Assembly (NCBI GenBank): GCA_963835085.1
Contig: CAWIED010000001.1
Location: forward strand, 2,542,001 to 2,606,000
Direction of reading: 5' to 3'
Length of the DNA stretch: 64,000 nucleotides
Origin: JBDIAG01 sp963835085
GTDB lineage: Bacteria; Actinomycetota; Actinomycetes; Actinomycetales; CAWJMD01
Part shown: piece after piece, positions 1-10,209 of the stretch
How the letters are laid out: the number at the start of each line of letters is the position of its first letter
How positions within the stretch are numbered: position 1 is the first letter of the stretch
Made by a program: the position numbers and the translations under genes
Notes under the pieces: model-generated
Database searches by the model: none
Seen by the model: the letters and a program-made list of their open reading frames with translations, nothing else
What the model was told of the DNA's origin: nothing

Positions 1-525
1 CTCGGCGCGCAACCGGGCTGCCAGCGCGGCGCCCTTGTCCTTGGCGGTCTGCCGCAGTCCGGCTTGGAAGTCAGCCATCGCGGCCGCCAGACGGTTTGCC
101 TCGGCGTCGCCCCCCACGGCTAGCATCCGCACCGCCAGCAGGCCTGCATTGCGGGCGCCACCGATGCTCACGGTAGCTACCGGCACCCCCGCCGGCATCT
201 GCACGATCGAGAGCAGGGAGTCCATTCCGTCGAGGTACTTCAACGGCACGGGCACTCCGATCACCGGCAGCGTCGTCACCGACGCGAGCATGCCCGGCAG
301 ATGAGCGGCTCCGCCCGCACCGGCGATGATGACGCGCAGCCCGCGCCCGGCGGCTGAGCGACCGTAGTCGATCATCTCCTGCGGCATCCGGTGCGCGGAG
401 ACCACGTCAACCTCGTACGGCACCCCGAACTCGGCCAGCGCCTCCACGGCGGCGCCGAGCACCGGAAAGTCGGAATCCGAGCCCATCACTACGCCCACCA
501 GCGGGCCTGTTGTGCCAGCGGTCAT
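1..525 (-). CDS. purE: N5-carboxyaminoimidazole ribonucleotide mutase PurE (3' end outside window)
   Basis: This is the catalytic subunit of the second half of AIR carboxylation in cytosolic purine synthesis, converting N5-CAIR to CAIR. All 175 visible codons are open and read off the window edge without a stop. The family signatures are present: GSDSD near residue 15, SAHRMP near 43 and an AGGAAHLPGM segment near 70. Class I PurE proteins are usually 160-180 residues, so only a few codons are missing. The ATG at 525 overlaps the purK stop by four bases (ATGA), giving translational coupling and a purK-purE operon read leftward. Confidence 0.95.
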   Translation of the reverse strand, partial: MTAGTTGPLVGVVMGSDSDFPVLGAAVEALAEFGVPYEVDVVSAHRMPQEMIDYGRSAAGRGLRVIIAGAGGAAHLPGMLASVTTLPVIGVPVPLKYLDGMDSLLSIVQMPAGVPVATVSIGGARNAGLLAVRMLAVGGDAEANRLAAAMADFQAGLRQTAKDKGAALAARLRAE

Positions 526-1748
526 TCGTCGATCACTCCCTTGATGAAGTCGGCGGCGTGCCGCGCCCGGGCCCGCACCTCGTCGAGATCGTCGCCGTAG
601 GCGGTCACGTGACCCACCTTGCGGCCAGGCCGCACGCCCTTGCCGTAGAGGTGCACCTTGATGCCCGGGTCGCGCGCCATCACGTGCAGGTACGAGCGGT
701 ACAGGTCGGGATGCTGGCCGCCGAGCACGTTGACCATGACCGTCCACGGCGCCCGGGCCCGAACGTCCCCGAGCGGCAGGTCGAGCACCGCCCGTAGGTG
801 CTGCTCGAACTGCGACGTGAGCGAGCCGTCGATCGTCCAGTGCCCGCTGTTGTGCGGACGCATGGCGAGCTCATTGATGAGGAACCGGCCGTCGGACGTG
901 TGGAACCCCTCCACCGCGAGCACACCGGTGACCCCGAGGACGTCGGCGATCCGCAGCCCGGCCTGCGAAGCGGCAGCAGCCAGCTCCGGATCCAGATCGG
1001 GAGCAGGCGCGATCACCTCGTCGCAGATGGAGTCGACCTGAATGGTCTCCACCACCGGCCACGCCGCCGCCTGACCGGAGGGGCTGCGCGCCACCAGCAC
1101 GGCGAGTTCACGTACGAAGTCGACCTTCTCCTCCACCAGGACGCCTTCATCGAAGGTCTCGAACCACTGGGTGGGTACATCGTCGACCGAGCCCACTACC
1201 GCGACGCCCTTGCCGTCATAACCTCCCCGAGGCGTCTTGACCACCACCGGCCAACCCGTCTCAGCGGCAAATGCGGCAACCTCGGCCACGGTCCGAGCGC
1301 GGACCCAGCGCGGTTGGGCCACCACCCCCACCCCGTCCGCTTCCGCCAGCAACGCGGCCACTCGCTCGCGCATGACCAGTTTGTCCTGAGCATGTACGAG
1401 AGCCTCTGGCGGCGGGCCGACCTGCACACCGTCGCTCTGCAGCGCCCTCAGGATCTGGGTCGGCACATGCTCGTGGTCGAACGTCAGCACGGCGGCACCC
1501 CGCACGAGTTCGCGGATCGCCGCCTCGTCGGTGTGGTGGCCGATATGGGTATCGGGGATGACCTGGGCGGCAGACTCGTCCGGATCGGTCGCCAGCAGTC
1601 GTAGTCGAACCCCGAGCGCGGTGGCTGCCGGAGCCATCATCCGGGCCAACTGCCCGCCCCCCACGACCGCGACCGTGGGGAAGCCCCCGGGGTGAGCAGG
1701 TTGGGCATCGGCAGGCTGGGCTGCCTGGACGGCGAAGGATGAGGACAC
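522..1748 (-). CDS. purK: N5-carboxyaminoimidazole ribonucleotide synthase PurK
   Basis: This ATP-grasp enzyme carboxylates AIR with bicarbonate and ATP to N5-CAIR, the substrate of the overlapping purE product. The 408-residue protein has an N-terminal Rossmann-like motif GGGQLARMM at residues 30-38, a central ATP-grasp stretch with KTPRGGYDGKG, and the PurK-typical RPHNSGHWTIDG segment with SQFEQHLRA near the C terminus. The first 23 residues are Ala/Pro/Gln-rich and probably unconserved. The GTG at 1748 is supported by a TAGTCT hexamer six bases upstream, which predicts a leaderless transcript. Confidence 0.96.
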   Translation of the reverse strand: MSSSFAVQAAQPADAQPAHPGGFPTVAVVGGGQLARMMAPAATALGVRLRLLATDPDESAAQVIPDTHIGHHTDEAAIRELVRGAAVLTFDHEHVPTQILRALQSDGVQVGPPPEALVHAQDKLVMRERVAALLAEADGVGVVAQPRWVRARTVAEVAAFAAETGWPVVVKTPRGGYDGKGVAVVGSVDDVPTQWFETFDEGVLVEEKVDFVRELAVLVARSPSGQAAAWPVVETIQVDSICDEVIAPAPDLDPELAAAASQAGLRIADVLGVTGVLAVEGFHTSDGRFLINELAMRPHNSGHWTIDGSLTSQFEQHLRAVLDLPLGDVRARAPWTVMVNVLGGQHPDLYRSYLHVMARDPGIKVHLYGKGVRPGRKVGHVTAYGDDLDEVRARARHAADFIKGVIDE

Positions 1749-1754
1749 GCCCGA

Positions 1755-1760
1755 AGACTA
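1755..1760 (-). promoter_or_regulatory. Predicted -10 element for purK
   Basis: The hexamer TAGTCT on the minus strand sits six bases before the purK GTG. The spacing fits leaderless transcription; no convincing -35 is visible. It lies in a short direct repeat (GACTATCCAGCCG / GACTGTCCAGCCG). Confidence 0.5.
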
Positions 1761-1859
1761 TCCAGCCGCGGACTGTCCAGCCGCCCCGTGTGATGTCTCC
1801 CGCGCCCTTTTCGCCCTAAGGCCCCAAGAAGCACCGACACGGACAGTCGTCGACGACGG

Positions 1860-1900
1860 ACACGCCACGGCGGGCACAATTGGCCAGATTCGTGGCGTGT
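1860..1900. promoter_or_regulatory. 10-bp perfect inverted repeat in purK/gtrA divergent region
   Basis: ACACGCCACG at 1860-1869 pairs perfectly with CGTGGCGTGT at 1891-1900 across a 21-base spacer that itself contains TTGGCCA. It lies in the 221-bp gap between the divergent purK and the small membrane gene, so it could be an operator or an RNA hairpin. No T-run follows, which argues against an ordinary terminator. The rest of this gap shows nothing further. Confidence 0.4.
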
Positions 1901-1969
1901 TCACGGTCGTCACATCGTCCGCGACGGGTCATGCTTGGTTGCGCCGGACGAACCTGAAGGGCTTCCCCC

Positions 1970-2263
1970 ATGCTTGAGGTCATCCTGCTGATTGCTGCCG
2001 TAGCGATCGGCATCGTCGTTGTCATGAGGATGGACGTCGAACCGCGGGTCAACCGCGTCGAGAACAGCCGCGAGGGTGGCGCCAAGCCGCAGGTTCCTCC
2101 GCGCGCCGAGTCCGTCACCGCCTCGTCGGCACCGGCTGCCAGCCGATCCGTCCCTACCCAGCAGAAGCCGGTTCAGCACGAGTCGGCCCCACAGAAGTCG
2201 GTTCAGCACGAGTCGGCTCACCCGAAGCCGGCTCAGCAGACCGACGAAACCGTCGCTGCTTGA
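1970..2263 (+). CDS. Small membrane-anchored protein with Pro/Gln/His repeat tail
   Basis: I do not recognise this 97-residue protein. Residues 3-20 form one hydrophobic helix (LEVILLIAAVAIGIVVVM), followed by a charged then Pro/Ala/Gln-rich tail. The tail holds imperfect repeats of the form QKPVQHESAP, QKSVQHESAH and PKPAQQ. The hydrophobic N terminus, and the overlap of its TGA with the TTG start of gtrA (TTGA, 4 bp), suggest a real, coupled gene. No strong Shine-Dalgarno sequence precedes the ATG. A role next to the GtrA flippase is an inference from position only. Confidence 0.55.
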   Translation: MLEVILLIAAVAIGIVVVMRMDVEPRVNRVENSREGGAKPQVPPRAESVTASSAPAASRSVPTQQKPVQHESAPQKSVQHESAHPKPAQQTDETVAA

Positions 2264-2736
2264 CGGCACTGCTCGATCGGCTCCGCGGGCTCGTCGGCGT
2301 CGTCGTTCGCGAGGCCATCAAGTTCGGTGTGGTCGGGGCCGTCGCCTACGTCGTTGACGTCTCGATCTTCAACCTGCTCCGGTTCGGCCCGGGTGGCCTC
2401 TTGGAGAGCAAGCCGCTGACCGCCAAGGCGATCTCTGTAGGCGTGGCCACGTGTGTGGCCTGGTATGGCAACCGGCAGTGGACGTTCCGGCATAGGCGGA
2501 CCGCCAGTCCGGCCAAGGAACTATTGCAGTTCGCCGTGATCAACGGCATCGGGCTCGCCATCGGCCTCGGCTGCCTGTACGTGTCGCACTACCTGCTCGA
2601 TCTGCGCACCGCGCTCGCCGACAACATCTCCGCCAACGTCGTCGGTCTGGTGCTGTCCACTCTGTTCCGGTTCTGGGCGTACCGGCAGTTCGTCTTCGTC
2701 GACGACCCGGCTCGCGCCGACGTCGAGGCGAGCTAG
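2260..2736 (+). CDS. GtrA-family membrane protein
   Basis: This 158-residue protein has the GtrA layout of four transmembrane helices: about residues 20-40, 52-70, 88-108 and 120-140. Family landmarks are KFGVVGAVAYVVD near the N terminus, the NRQWTF loop, and the terminal FRFWAYRQFVF. GtrA proteins are thought to flip or help translocate polyprenyl-phosphate-linked sugars for wall polysaccharide decoration; the substrate is not predictable here. The TTG start overlaps the upstream stop. The same family sits between purK and accD5 in mycobacteria, so this is a conserved neighbourhood. Confidence 0.85.
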   Translation: MTALLDRLRGLVGVVVREAIKFGVVGAVAYVVDVSIFNLLRFGPGGLLESKPLTAKAISVGVATCVAWYGNRQWTFRHRRTASPAKELLQFAVINGIGLAIGLGCLYVSHYLLDLRTALADNISANVVGLVLSTLFRFWAYRQFVFVDDPARADVEAS

Positions 2737-2755
2737 TGGCCCGCGGGCTTGAGGG

Positions 2756-3784
2756 CTACAGGCCGAACCCGGGCAACGACAACCGCCATCTCGGCCGAGG
2801 TTCCTCCCGTGCCCAGGTGACCAGCCACGGCAGCACCTGACCCAGGCCCTTGACCGAGCGGCGGCGCAACGGGGTGCAGTCGAACGCGTCGTCGCCTGCC
2901 AGCTCGCGCGCGGTCACCTCGTCGCACAGCACGTGCCCCGGCTGGGCCAGGCTCGTGATGCGACTGGCCAGATTGACGGTGGTGCCGAAGACGTCGCCCA
3001 GCCGCGCCAGCACATCACCGGTGGCGATGCCCACACGCACCTCGGGCAACATGGGATCGGCCGCGATCTGATCGGCGATCTCCAGGGCGATGCGCGCAGC
3101 CGTGCTCGGCGGCCAGGCCACGAACAGCACCTCGTCGCCAACCGTCTTGATCACCCGCCCGCCCGCCGCGGTGATGAGGTCTCCGGTGACGGTCTCGAAG
3201 CGCTGTACGACGCCGCTGAGCTCCCGCTCGGGCAGTCGCCTGACGAGTCTGGTGAATGAGACCAGATCGGCGAAGCAGACCGAGCGGCGCATCATCGGCA
3301 CAGTCGTGTCGGGCGCGGTCTCAGTGACGAATCGGCGCATGGCCGAGGCCAGATGCCTGCGCCAGGCATAGCCGATGAGGGGCTCGAACGAGTCGGCCAG
3401 CACGGGGGCGAGGTCGGCCACCTGGGCCACGGCGTTGGGCGGCGGCTCGCCGGCGTGTTCGGGAGCGAGCGCACTGGCGTCGGCGAAGTTCTCCCCGAGC
3501 AACTGCACCTGCCACGACGCCAGCCGGTCGACCGAGCGGCCCACCGCGCGGGTCAACGCCAGAGCGGTGGTGTCGTCGAGCACGCCGTCGCGCACGAGGC
3601 CCGAGACCATCCGCAACGCCTCGACGTCGGCCTCGGTGAAGGCCACCTGGTCGCTGTCTACCACCGGCAGGCCGAGCGCTCGCCAGAACCGCCGGGCCGA
3701 GTGGGTCGAAACGCCCGCTCCGTCGGCAACGTCACGCGCCCGCAATCGCCGGGTGGCGCCGAGCACCCGTTCCTCCGGGGTCAC
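2756..3784 (-). CDS. Class III adenylate cyclase with N-terminal regulatory/HTH-like domain
   Basis: This protein is predicted to make cAMP from ATP in the cytosol. The 342 residues split into an N-terminal part with a helix-turn-helix-like segment at about 15-40 and an alpha-helical stretch to 160, then a cyclase homology domain from about 165. Catalytic residues are visible: D173 in CFADLVSF and D217 in KTVGDEVLF for the two metals, K213 for adenine contact, and N271/R275 in the NLASR motif. The architecture resembles the autoregulated Rv1264-type cyclases, a family comparison from memory. Its start overlaps the birA stop by 4 bp, so birA and the cyclase are co-transcribed. Confidence 0.88.
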   Translation of the reverse strand: MTPEERVLGATRRLRARDVADGAGVSTHSARRFWRALGLPVVDSDQVAFTEADVEALRMVSGLVRDGVLDDTTALALTRAVGRSVDRLASWQVQLLGENFADASALAPEHAGEPPPNAVAQVADLAPVLADSFEPLIGYAWRRHLASAMRRFVTETAPDTTVPMMRRSVCFADLVSFTRLVRRLPERELSGVVQRFETVTGDLITAAGGRVIKTVGDEVLFVAWPPSTAARIALEIADQIAADPMLPEVRVGIATGDVLARLGDVFGTTVNLASRITSLAQPGHVLCDEVTARELAGDDAFDCTPLRRRSVKGLGQVLPWLVTWAREEPRPRWRLSLPGFGL

Positions 3785-4686
3785 GCGGTCACCTCGCCCC
3801 GCACGTGGTGAACATCACCCGCGGCAACCGCGACGACTTCACGAGGGGTCTGCACCAGCAGCCGCCCGTCGTCGTCGATGCCCACCGCCTCGCCGACCAC
3901 GTCGGCGTCCGGCCCTGCGCCTGCCACCCGGCTCACCCGAACCTGCCGCCCGATCGTCAGGCAGAGTTCGCGTGCCGCGGCTGCCAGCCCGCTCGCCACC
4001 GGATCGCCTCCGGCGGCCCGCCACCGCGCGTCCTGCGTGGCCAGCTCGCGGACGAGCGCGCGCAACAGCACCGAGCGATCGGTGGTCGCCGACCCTGCCA
4101 GCACCAGCGAGGCGGCCGAGGCAAGGCCGCCGGCAGCGAACTCCTCCGCCGTGATCGACACGTTGAGCCCGATGCCCAGCACAGCACACGGATCGCCCCC
4201 GGCCGGACGCACGATCTCACCGAGGATGCCCGCCACCTTGTGCTCAGCAGACCCCACGGGCCGTCCCGGGGCCGCGGCCAGCGGAACTAACACGTCGTTA
4301 GGCCACTTCAAGCCTGCGTCCACCCCTGCGATCGTGCGCAGCACGCGCACCACCGACACCCCCGCCAGCAGCGCCAGCCAGCCCCAATGGGCCTCGGTCA
4401 CGGCTGGGGGACGCAGCAGGGTCGAATAGGTCAGGGCCGAACGCGCCGGTGTGCTCCATGTGCGCGCGAGCCGGCCGCGACCAGCCTGCTGGTGCTCGGT
4501 GACGAGAACGGTTCGATCTGGAATACCCGGATCGTCCTGCACCTGAGCGGCCAGGTCGGAATTGGTCGAACCGGTCTCGGCCACCACGTCGAGGCGAGCC
4601 AGTGGCCCGGCCGGGGCAAGGAGCGCCCGTCGCAGTGCGGAGACATCAAGTGGGGGCCGCGCCAGGTCTGAATACGCGGCCCTCAT
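3781..4686 (-). CDS. birA: Biotin--[biotin carboxyl-carrier protein] ligase, monofunctional
   Basis: This enzyme activates biotin as biotinyl-AMP and attaches it to the carrier lysine, here probably that of the AccA-type subunit encoded at 21953. The 301 residues include GSTNSDL at 39-45, the GRGRLARTW nucleotide loop at 69-77 and KWPNDV at 127-132. There is no N-terminal winged helix, so it should be an enzyme without repressor function. The ATG at 4686 is preferred to a longer frame because a TAAGGT hexamer lies seven bases upstream and the extension would run into the divergent carboxylase gene. It is divergent from pccB and its stop overlaps the cyclase start. Confidence 0.92.
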   Translation of the reverse strand: MRAAYSDLARPPLDVSALRRALLAPAGPLARLDVVAETGSTNSDLAAQVQDDPGIPDRTVLVTEHQQAGRGRLARTWSTPARSALTYSTLLRPPAVTEAHWGWLALLAGVSVVRVLRTIAGVDAGLKWPNDVLVPLAAAPGRPVGSAEHKVAGILGEIVRPAGGDPCAVLGIGLNVSITAEEFAAGGLASAASLVLAGSATTDRSVLLRALVRELATQDARWRAAGGDPVASGLAAAARELCLTIGRQVRVSRVAGAGPDADVVGEAVGIDDDGRLLVQTPREVVAVAAGDVHHVRGEVTA

Positions 4687-4693
4687 GTGTCCC

Positions 4694-4699
4694 ACCTTA
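4694..4699 (-). promoter_or_regulatory. Predicted -10 element for birA
   Basis: TAAGGT on the minus strand lies seven bases before the chosen birA ATG, predicting a leaderless birA-cyclase mRNA. The 100-bp divergent gap to pccB holds no other clear signal. Confidence 0.5.
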
Positions 4700-4786
4700 A
4701 GGGCCCCGTCTACGCTCCATCGAGCACCGTCCGCGGCCAATTCCGCCGGCCCGGGCAGCGGCCGCACAACGAGCGAAGGGGCAACG

Positions 4787-6366
<1,580 letters not shown>

Positions 6367-6370
<4 letters not shown>

Positions 6371-6594
6371 ACGGCCCGGGAACGAACGCGACCCCCAGCC
6401 CGTCCGGGCTGCGCATCTCCGGCCGGCCGATGGCGGCCGAAGTGGCCGCTGTGGTCACGGTGTTGAGCCTGCTCGGAGCTCCCTCCTCGCCACCGGCGCC
6501 CTCTTCGCCCTGGAACGATCCGTTGCGCCGGCTGCCCCATAGCTGGGCGCCACGCCGCGGCGGCTGGACCGCAGGCGGCTGGCACCGTCCCTGA
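6367..6594 (+). CDS. accE: Acyl-CoA carboxylase epsilon subunit
   Basis: This 75-residue basic protein is the small subunit that helps assemble actinobacterial AccA-AccD holoenzymes. It starts with GTG overlapping the pccB stop (GTGA). Family features are an N-terminal LRISGRPMAAEVAAVV segment, matching the 'G-x-P-x-x-EE-x-AAL' region of AccE, a Ser/Pro-rich linker, and a Trp-rich C terminus (PWND, SWAPRRGGW, GGWHRP). Such Trp/Arg-ending tails typify AccE5. The gene is short and easily missed, but position and motif agree. The 132-bp gap after it holds nothing obvious besides the sdhC leader. Confidence 0.85.
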
Positions 6595-6726
6595 CCGAAG
6601 GCTGGACTGAACGCCCCAACCCGCGCAGCGTGACCGACTCGAGGCGATCGCGCGGCTTCGCCAACTGGTGTGGCCTGCGTCACCGGAGCCTGTGCAGTGC
6701 TTGTCGGCGGGGGACGCTACCGTTCG

Positions 6727-7431
6727 ATGGTGCCCACTTCGCTTGTTCCCGCATCGCAGCGGTCAGCCCGACGCAACACCGTCGCCACCAAGATGGTGAT
6801 GGCAACCTCGGGCGCGCTCTTCGTGCTCTTCGTGCTCGCGCACATGTACGGCAACCTCAAGGCGCTGGCCGGCGCGACGTCATTCAACGACTACGCCGCG
6901 CATCTGCGCATCATCGGCGAGCCGATTCTGCCGTTCGGCGGCTTCCTCTGGATCATGCGCGTCGTGCTGTTCGTGGCCATCGTGGCCCACGTGAGCTCAG
7001 CGTGGATGCTGTGGCGGCGCGCCAACGACGCCCGCAGCACCAGATACGTCGTCAAGAAGGCCACCGCGGCCACCCTGTCGTCCAAGTGGATGCGCTGGGG
7101 TGGGGTGGCCCTGCTGCTGTTCATCGTCTTCCACCTGCTGCAGTTCACCACCGACACGATCCGGGTCAACGGCGACTTCAACGACCCGTACCACCGGCTG
7201 GTGGCCGCGTTCCATGTCTGGTGGGTGGTGGTCATCTATCTGGTCGCCCTCGCTGCCCTCGGCATGCACCTGCGGCACGGCATCTGGAGCGCGTGCCAGA
7301 CGCTGGGCTTGGTGGGCATCGGACGCCAAGCCAAGAAGACCGTCAACACGGTTGCCGTGCTGGTGGCTGCGGTGGTGGCGATCGGGTTCGCCATCGTTCC
7401 GCTGGCCGTCCTGTTCGGCTTCGTCAAGTAA
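6727..7431 (+). CDS. sdhC: Succinate dehydrogenase cytochrome b subunit
   Basis: This is the membrane anchor that carries heme b and passes electrons from SdhB to quinone. The 234-residue protein has five predicted helices (roughly 28-50, 75-100, 120-140, 160-185, 210-232) with histidines in or near them (HMYGN, HVSSAW, FHLLQF, FHVWW, MHLRHG), as in single-subunit di-heme type B anchors. The ATG at 6727 is chosen over an upstream GTG at 6670. A TACCGT hexamer at 6718-6723 could instead drive a leaderless message beginning at GTG 6730. It is ten bases upstream of sdhA. Confidence 0.9.
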   Translation: MVPTSLVPASQRSARRNTVATKMVMATSGALFVLFVLAHMYGNLKALAGATSFNDYAAHLRIIGEPILPFGGFLWIMRVVLFVAIVAHVSSAWMLWRRANDARSTRYVVKKATAATLSSKWMRWGGVALLLFIVFHLLQFTTDTIRVNGDFNDPYHRLVAAFHVWWVVVIYLVALAALGMHLRHGIWSACQTLGLVGIGRQAKKTVNTVAVLVAAVVAIGFAIVPLAVLFGFVK

Positions 7432-7440
7432 GGAAGCTCG

Positions 7441-9427
7441 ATGTCTCAGACCCTCACCGAACGTGAGTCGAACGCCGCCCTGCTGTCCGGGTACTACACC
7501 CAGGGCGACGACATCGCCGACGCCAAGGCGCCGGTCCGGGCCCATCGCGGCCAAGTGGAACAACCGCAAGTTCGAGGCCAAGCTCGTCAACCCGGCCAAC
7601 CGGCGCAAGCTGTCGGTGATCATTGTGGGCACCGGGCTGGCCGGCGGCTCGGCGGCTGCCACCCTTGGCGAGGCCGGTTACCACGTCAAGTCGTTCTGCT
7701 ACCAGGATTCGCCGCGTCGCGCCCACTCGATCGCCGCGCAGGGCGGCATCAACGCCGCCAAGAACTACATGGAGGACGGCGACTCCACCTACCGGCTCTT
7801 CTACGACACGGTCAAGGGTGGCGACTACCGGGCGCGTGAGACCAACGTGTACCGGCTGGCCGAGGTGAGCGCCAACATCATCGACCAGTGCGTGGCGCAG
7901 GGCGTGCCGTTCGCCCGCGACTACGGCGGCCTGCTCGACAACCGGTCCTTCGGCGGAGTGCAGGTCTCCCGCACGTTCTACGCCCGCGGCCAGACGGGTC
8001 AGCAACTGCTGATCGGCGCCTATCAAGCGCTGGAGCGGCAGGTGGCCTCGGGCACGGTGGAGGTGTACGCGCGGCACGAGATGCTCGAGCTCATCATCGT
8101 CGACGGCCGGGCCCGCGGCATCATCGCGCGCAACATGGTCACCGGTGAGATCGAGACGCATCTAGCCGACACCGTCGTGCTCGCCTCTGGCGGCTATGGC
8201 AACGTCTTCTACCTGTCCACGAACGCAATGGGCTGCAATGTGACCGCCACCTGGCGGGCCCACCGCAAGGGCGCCTATTTCGGCAACCCCTGCTACACCC
8301 AGATCCACCCCACCTGCATCCCGGTGTCGGGCGATCACCAGTCCAAGCTCACGCTGATGAGCGAGTCGCTGCGCAACGACGGTCGCATCTGGGTGCCCAA
8401 AGACCCGAAAGACCGCGACAAAGACCCGCGCCAGATCCCCGAAGAAGATCGCGACTACTACCTGGAGCGCATCTACCCCTCTTTCGGCAACCTCGTGCCC
8501 CGTGACATCGCCTCGCGCGCTGCCAAGTACCAGTGCGACGACGGCAAGGGGGTCGGCCCGGGCGGGCTGGGCGTGTACCTCGACTTCGCCGATGCGATCC
8601 AGCGGCTTGGCCTGGCCACCGTCAAGGAGAAGTACGGCAACCTCTTCGACATGTACGCCCGCATCACGGGCGAGAATCCGTACGAGACTCCGATGCGGAT
8701 CTACCCGGCCGTGCACTACGTGATGGGCGGCCTGTGGGTCGATTACGACCTGATGTCGTCTATCCCGGGCTTGTTCGTCGTGGGTGAGGCCAACTTCTCC
8801 GACCACGGGGCCAACCGGCTGGGAGCCTCTGCTCTCATGCAGGGCCTGGCCGACGGTTACTTCGTCCTTCCGAACACGATTCGCGACTACCTCGCCTCGG
8901 GCCCCTACCCCAAGGTCGCCCCCGACGACCCGGCTGTCATCGAGGCCCGCACGTCGGTCACCAACCGCATCCAGCACTTCCTCGACTGCAACGGCGACCG
9001 CACGGTCGACTCCTTCCACAAGCAGCTCGGCCACATCATGTGGGAGTACTGCGGCATGGAGCGCACCGAGGAGGGGCTCGTGCACGCCATCGCCGAGATC
9101 CGCAAGCTCAAGCATGAGTTCTGGACGAACCTGCGGGTGCTCGGCACCAACGACGAGCTCAACCAATCGCTCGAGAAGGCCGGGCGGGTCGCCGACCTGA
9201 TCGAGCTCGGCGAGTTGATGTGCATCGATGCCCTACATCGACGCGAGTCGTGCGGTGGGCACTTCCGCGCGGAGTCGCAGACCGAAGACGGCGAGGCGTT
9301 GCGGCACGACGACCGATACGCCTATGTGGCCGCCTGGGAATGGCGCGGTCCGGACGAGAAGCCCATCCTGCACAAGGAACCCCTGGTGTACGAGAACATC
9401 GAGATGAAGCAGCGGAGCTACAAGTGA
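7441..9427 (+). CDS. sdhA: Succinate dehydrogenase flavoprotein subunit, with a +1 frameshift near codon 31
   Basis: This FAD subunit oxidises succinate to fumarate. The start (ATG 7441, AAGGAA upstream) reads about 31 codons ending DIADAKAP, while homologous sequence then continues one frame later as SGPIAAKWNNRKF. One extra G in the GG at 7533-7534 explains the switch exactly. Beyond it the protein is normal: VGTGLAGGSAA for FAD, SIAAQGGINAAKN with the flavin-linking His region, HPTCIP, and GANRLGASAL near the C terminus. Corrected length is about 661 residues. A rescue start at GTG 7616 would delete conserved N-terminal sequence. It could be a sequencing error or a true lesion; the rest of the gene shows no decay. 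Confidence 0.93.
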
Positions 9428-10167
9428 GAATCACCCTCAACATCTGGCGCCAGACGGGTCCGTCCACCGACGGAAAGATGGTCACGTACTCCCTCGACGA
9501 CGTCTCTGAAGACATGTCGTTCCTGGAGATGCTCGACGTGCTCAACGAGAAGCTCATCGGCGAGGGCACCGACCCAATCGCGTTCGACTCCGACTGCCGC
9601 GAGGGCATCTGCGGCATGTGCGGGCTCGTCATCAACGGCCAGGCACACGGCCCCGAGGTCACCACTACGTGCCAGCTGCACATGCGCTCGTTCCGCGACG
9701 GAGACACCATCAGCATCGAGCCCTGGCGGGCTGATGCGTTTCCGGTGATCAAAGACCTTGTCGTAGACCGATCGGCCTTCGACCGGATCATTCAGTCCGG
9801 CGGCTACATCTCGGTCAACACCGGTGCCGCCCCCGAGGCCAACGCCGCCCCCGTGCCCAAGCCGCACGCCGACCGTGCTTTCGAGGCTGCCACCTGCATC
9901 GGCTGCGGCGCCTGCGTGGCGGCGTGTCCCAACGCGTCCGCCATGCTGTTCGTCTCGGCCAAGGTGACTCACTTGGGCGAGTTGCCCCAAGGCCAGCCTG
10001 AGCGTCAGTCGCGAGTGGTGGCCATGATCAACCAGCACGACCACGAGGGCTTCGGTGGGTGCACCAACATCGGCGAGTGCTCGGCGGCCTGCCCCAAGGA
10101 GATCCCGCTCGACGTCATCGGTCAGTTGAACAAAGACCTGCGGCACGCCATGGCCAGCCGCGACTGA
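9424..10167 (+). CDS. sdhB: Succinate dehydrogenase iron-sulfur subunit
   Basis: This subunit carries three Fe-S clusters that relay electrons from SdhA FAD to SdhC. The 247-residue protein has the plant-type ferredoxin cysteines in CREGICGMCG and TTTCQLH (2Fe-2S). It then has CIGCGACVAACPN and a C-terminal CTNIGECSAACPKE, which together ligate the 4Fe-4S and 3Fe-4S clusters. The GTG at 9424 overlaps the sdhA stop (GTGA), so translation is coupled. It is the last gene of sdhCAB and is followed by a strong hairpin. Confidence 0.95.
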   Translation: MRITLNIWRQTGPSTDGKMVTYSLDDVSEDMSFLEMLDVLNEKLIGEGTDPIAFDSDCREGICGMCGLVINGQAHGPEVTTTCQLHMRSFRDGDTISIEPWRADAFPVIKDLVVDRSAFDRIIQSGGYISVNTGAAPEANAAPVPKPHADRAFEAATCIGCGACVAACPNASAMLFVSAKVTHLGELPQGQPERQSRVVAMINQHDHEGFGGCTNIGECSAACPKEIPLDVIGQLNKDLRHAMASRD

Positions 10168-10173
10168 AAGCCG

Positions 10174-10203
10174 ATGCCCTGGGGAATCCACACCCCAGGG
10201 CAT
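10174..10203. terminator. Bidirectional hairpin terminator between sdhB and the convergent gene
   Basis: ATGCCCTGGGG (10174-10184) pairs perfectly with CCCCAGGGCAT (10193-10203) over an 8-nt loop. It fills the 42-bp convergent gap. There is no T-tract, as is usual for actinobacterial terminators. Confidence 0.75.
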
Positions 10204-10209
10204 GCGTCA

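Noticed and set aside
7531..7540. Programmed frameshift in sdhA
   Set aside because: No slippery run, stop codon or stem lies at the junction and homologous enzymes are read in one frame, so an error or mutation is simpler.
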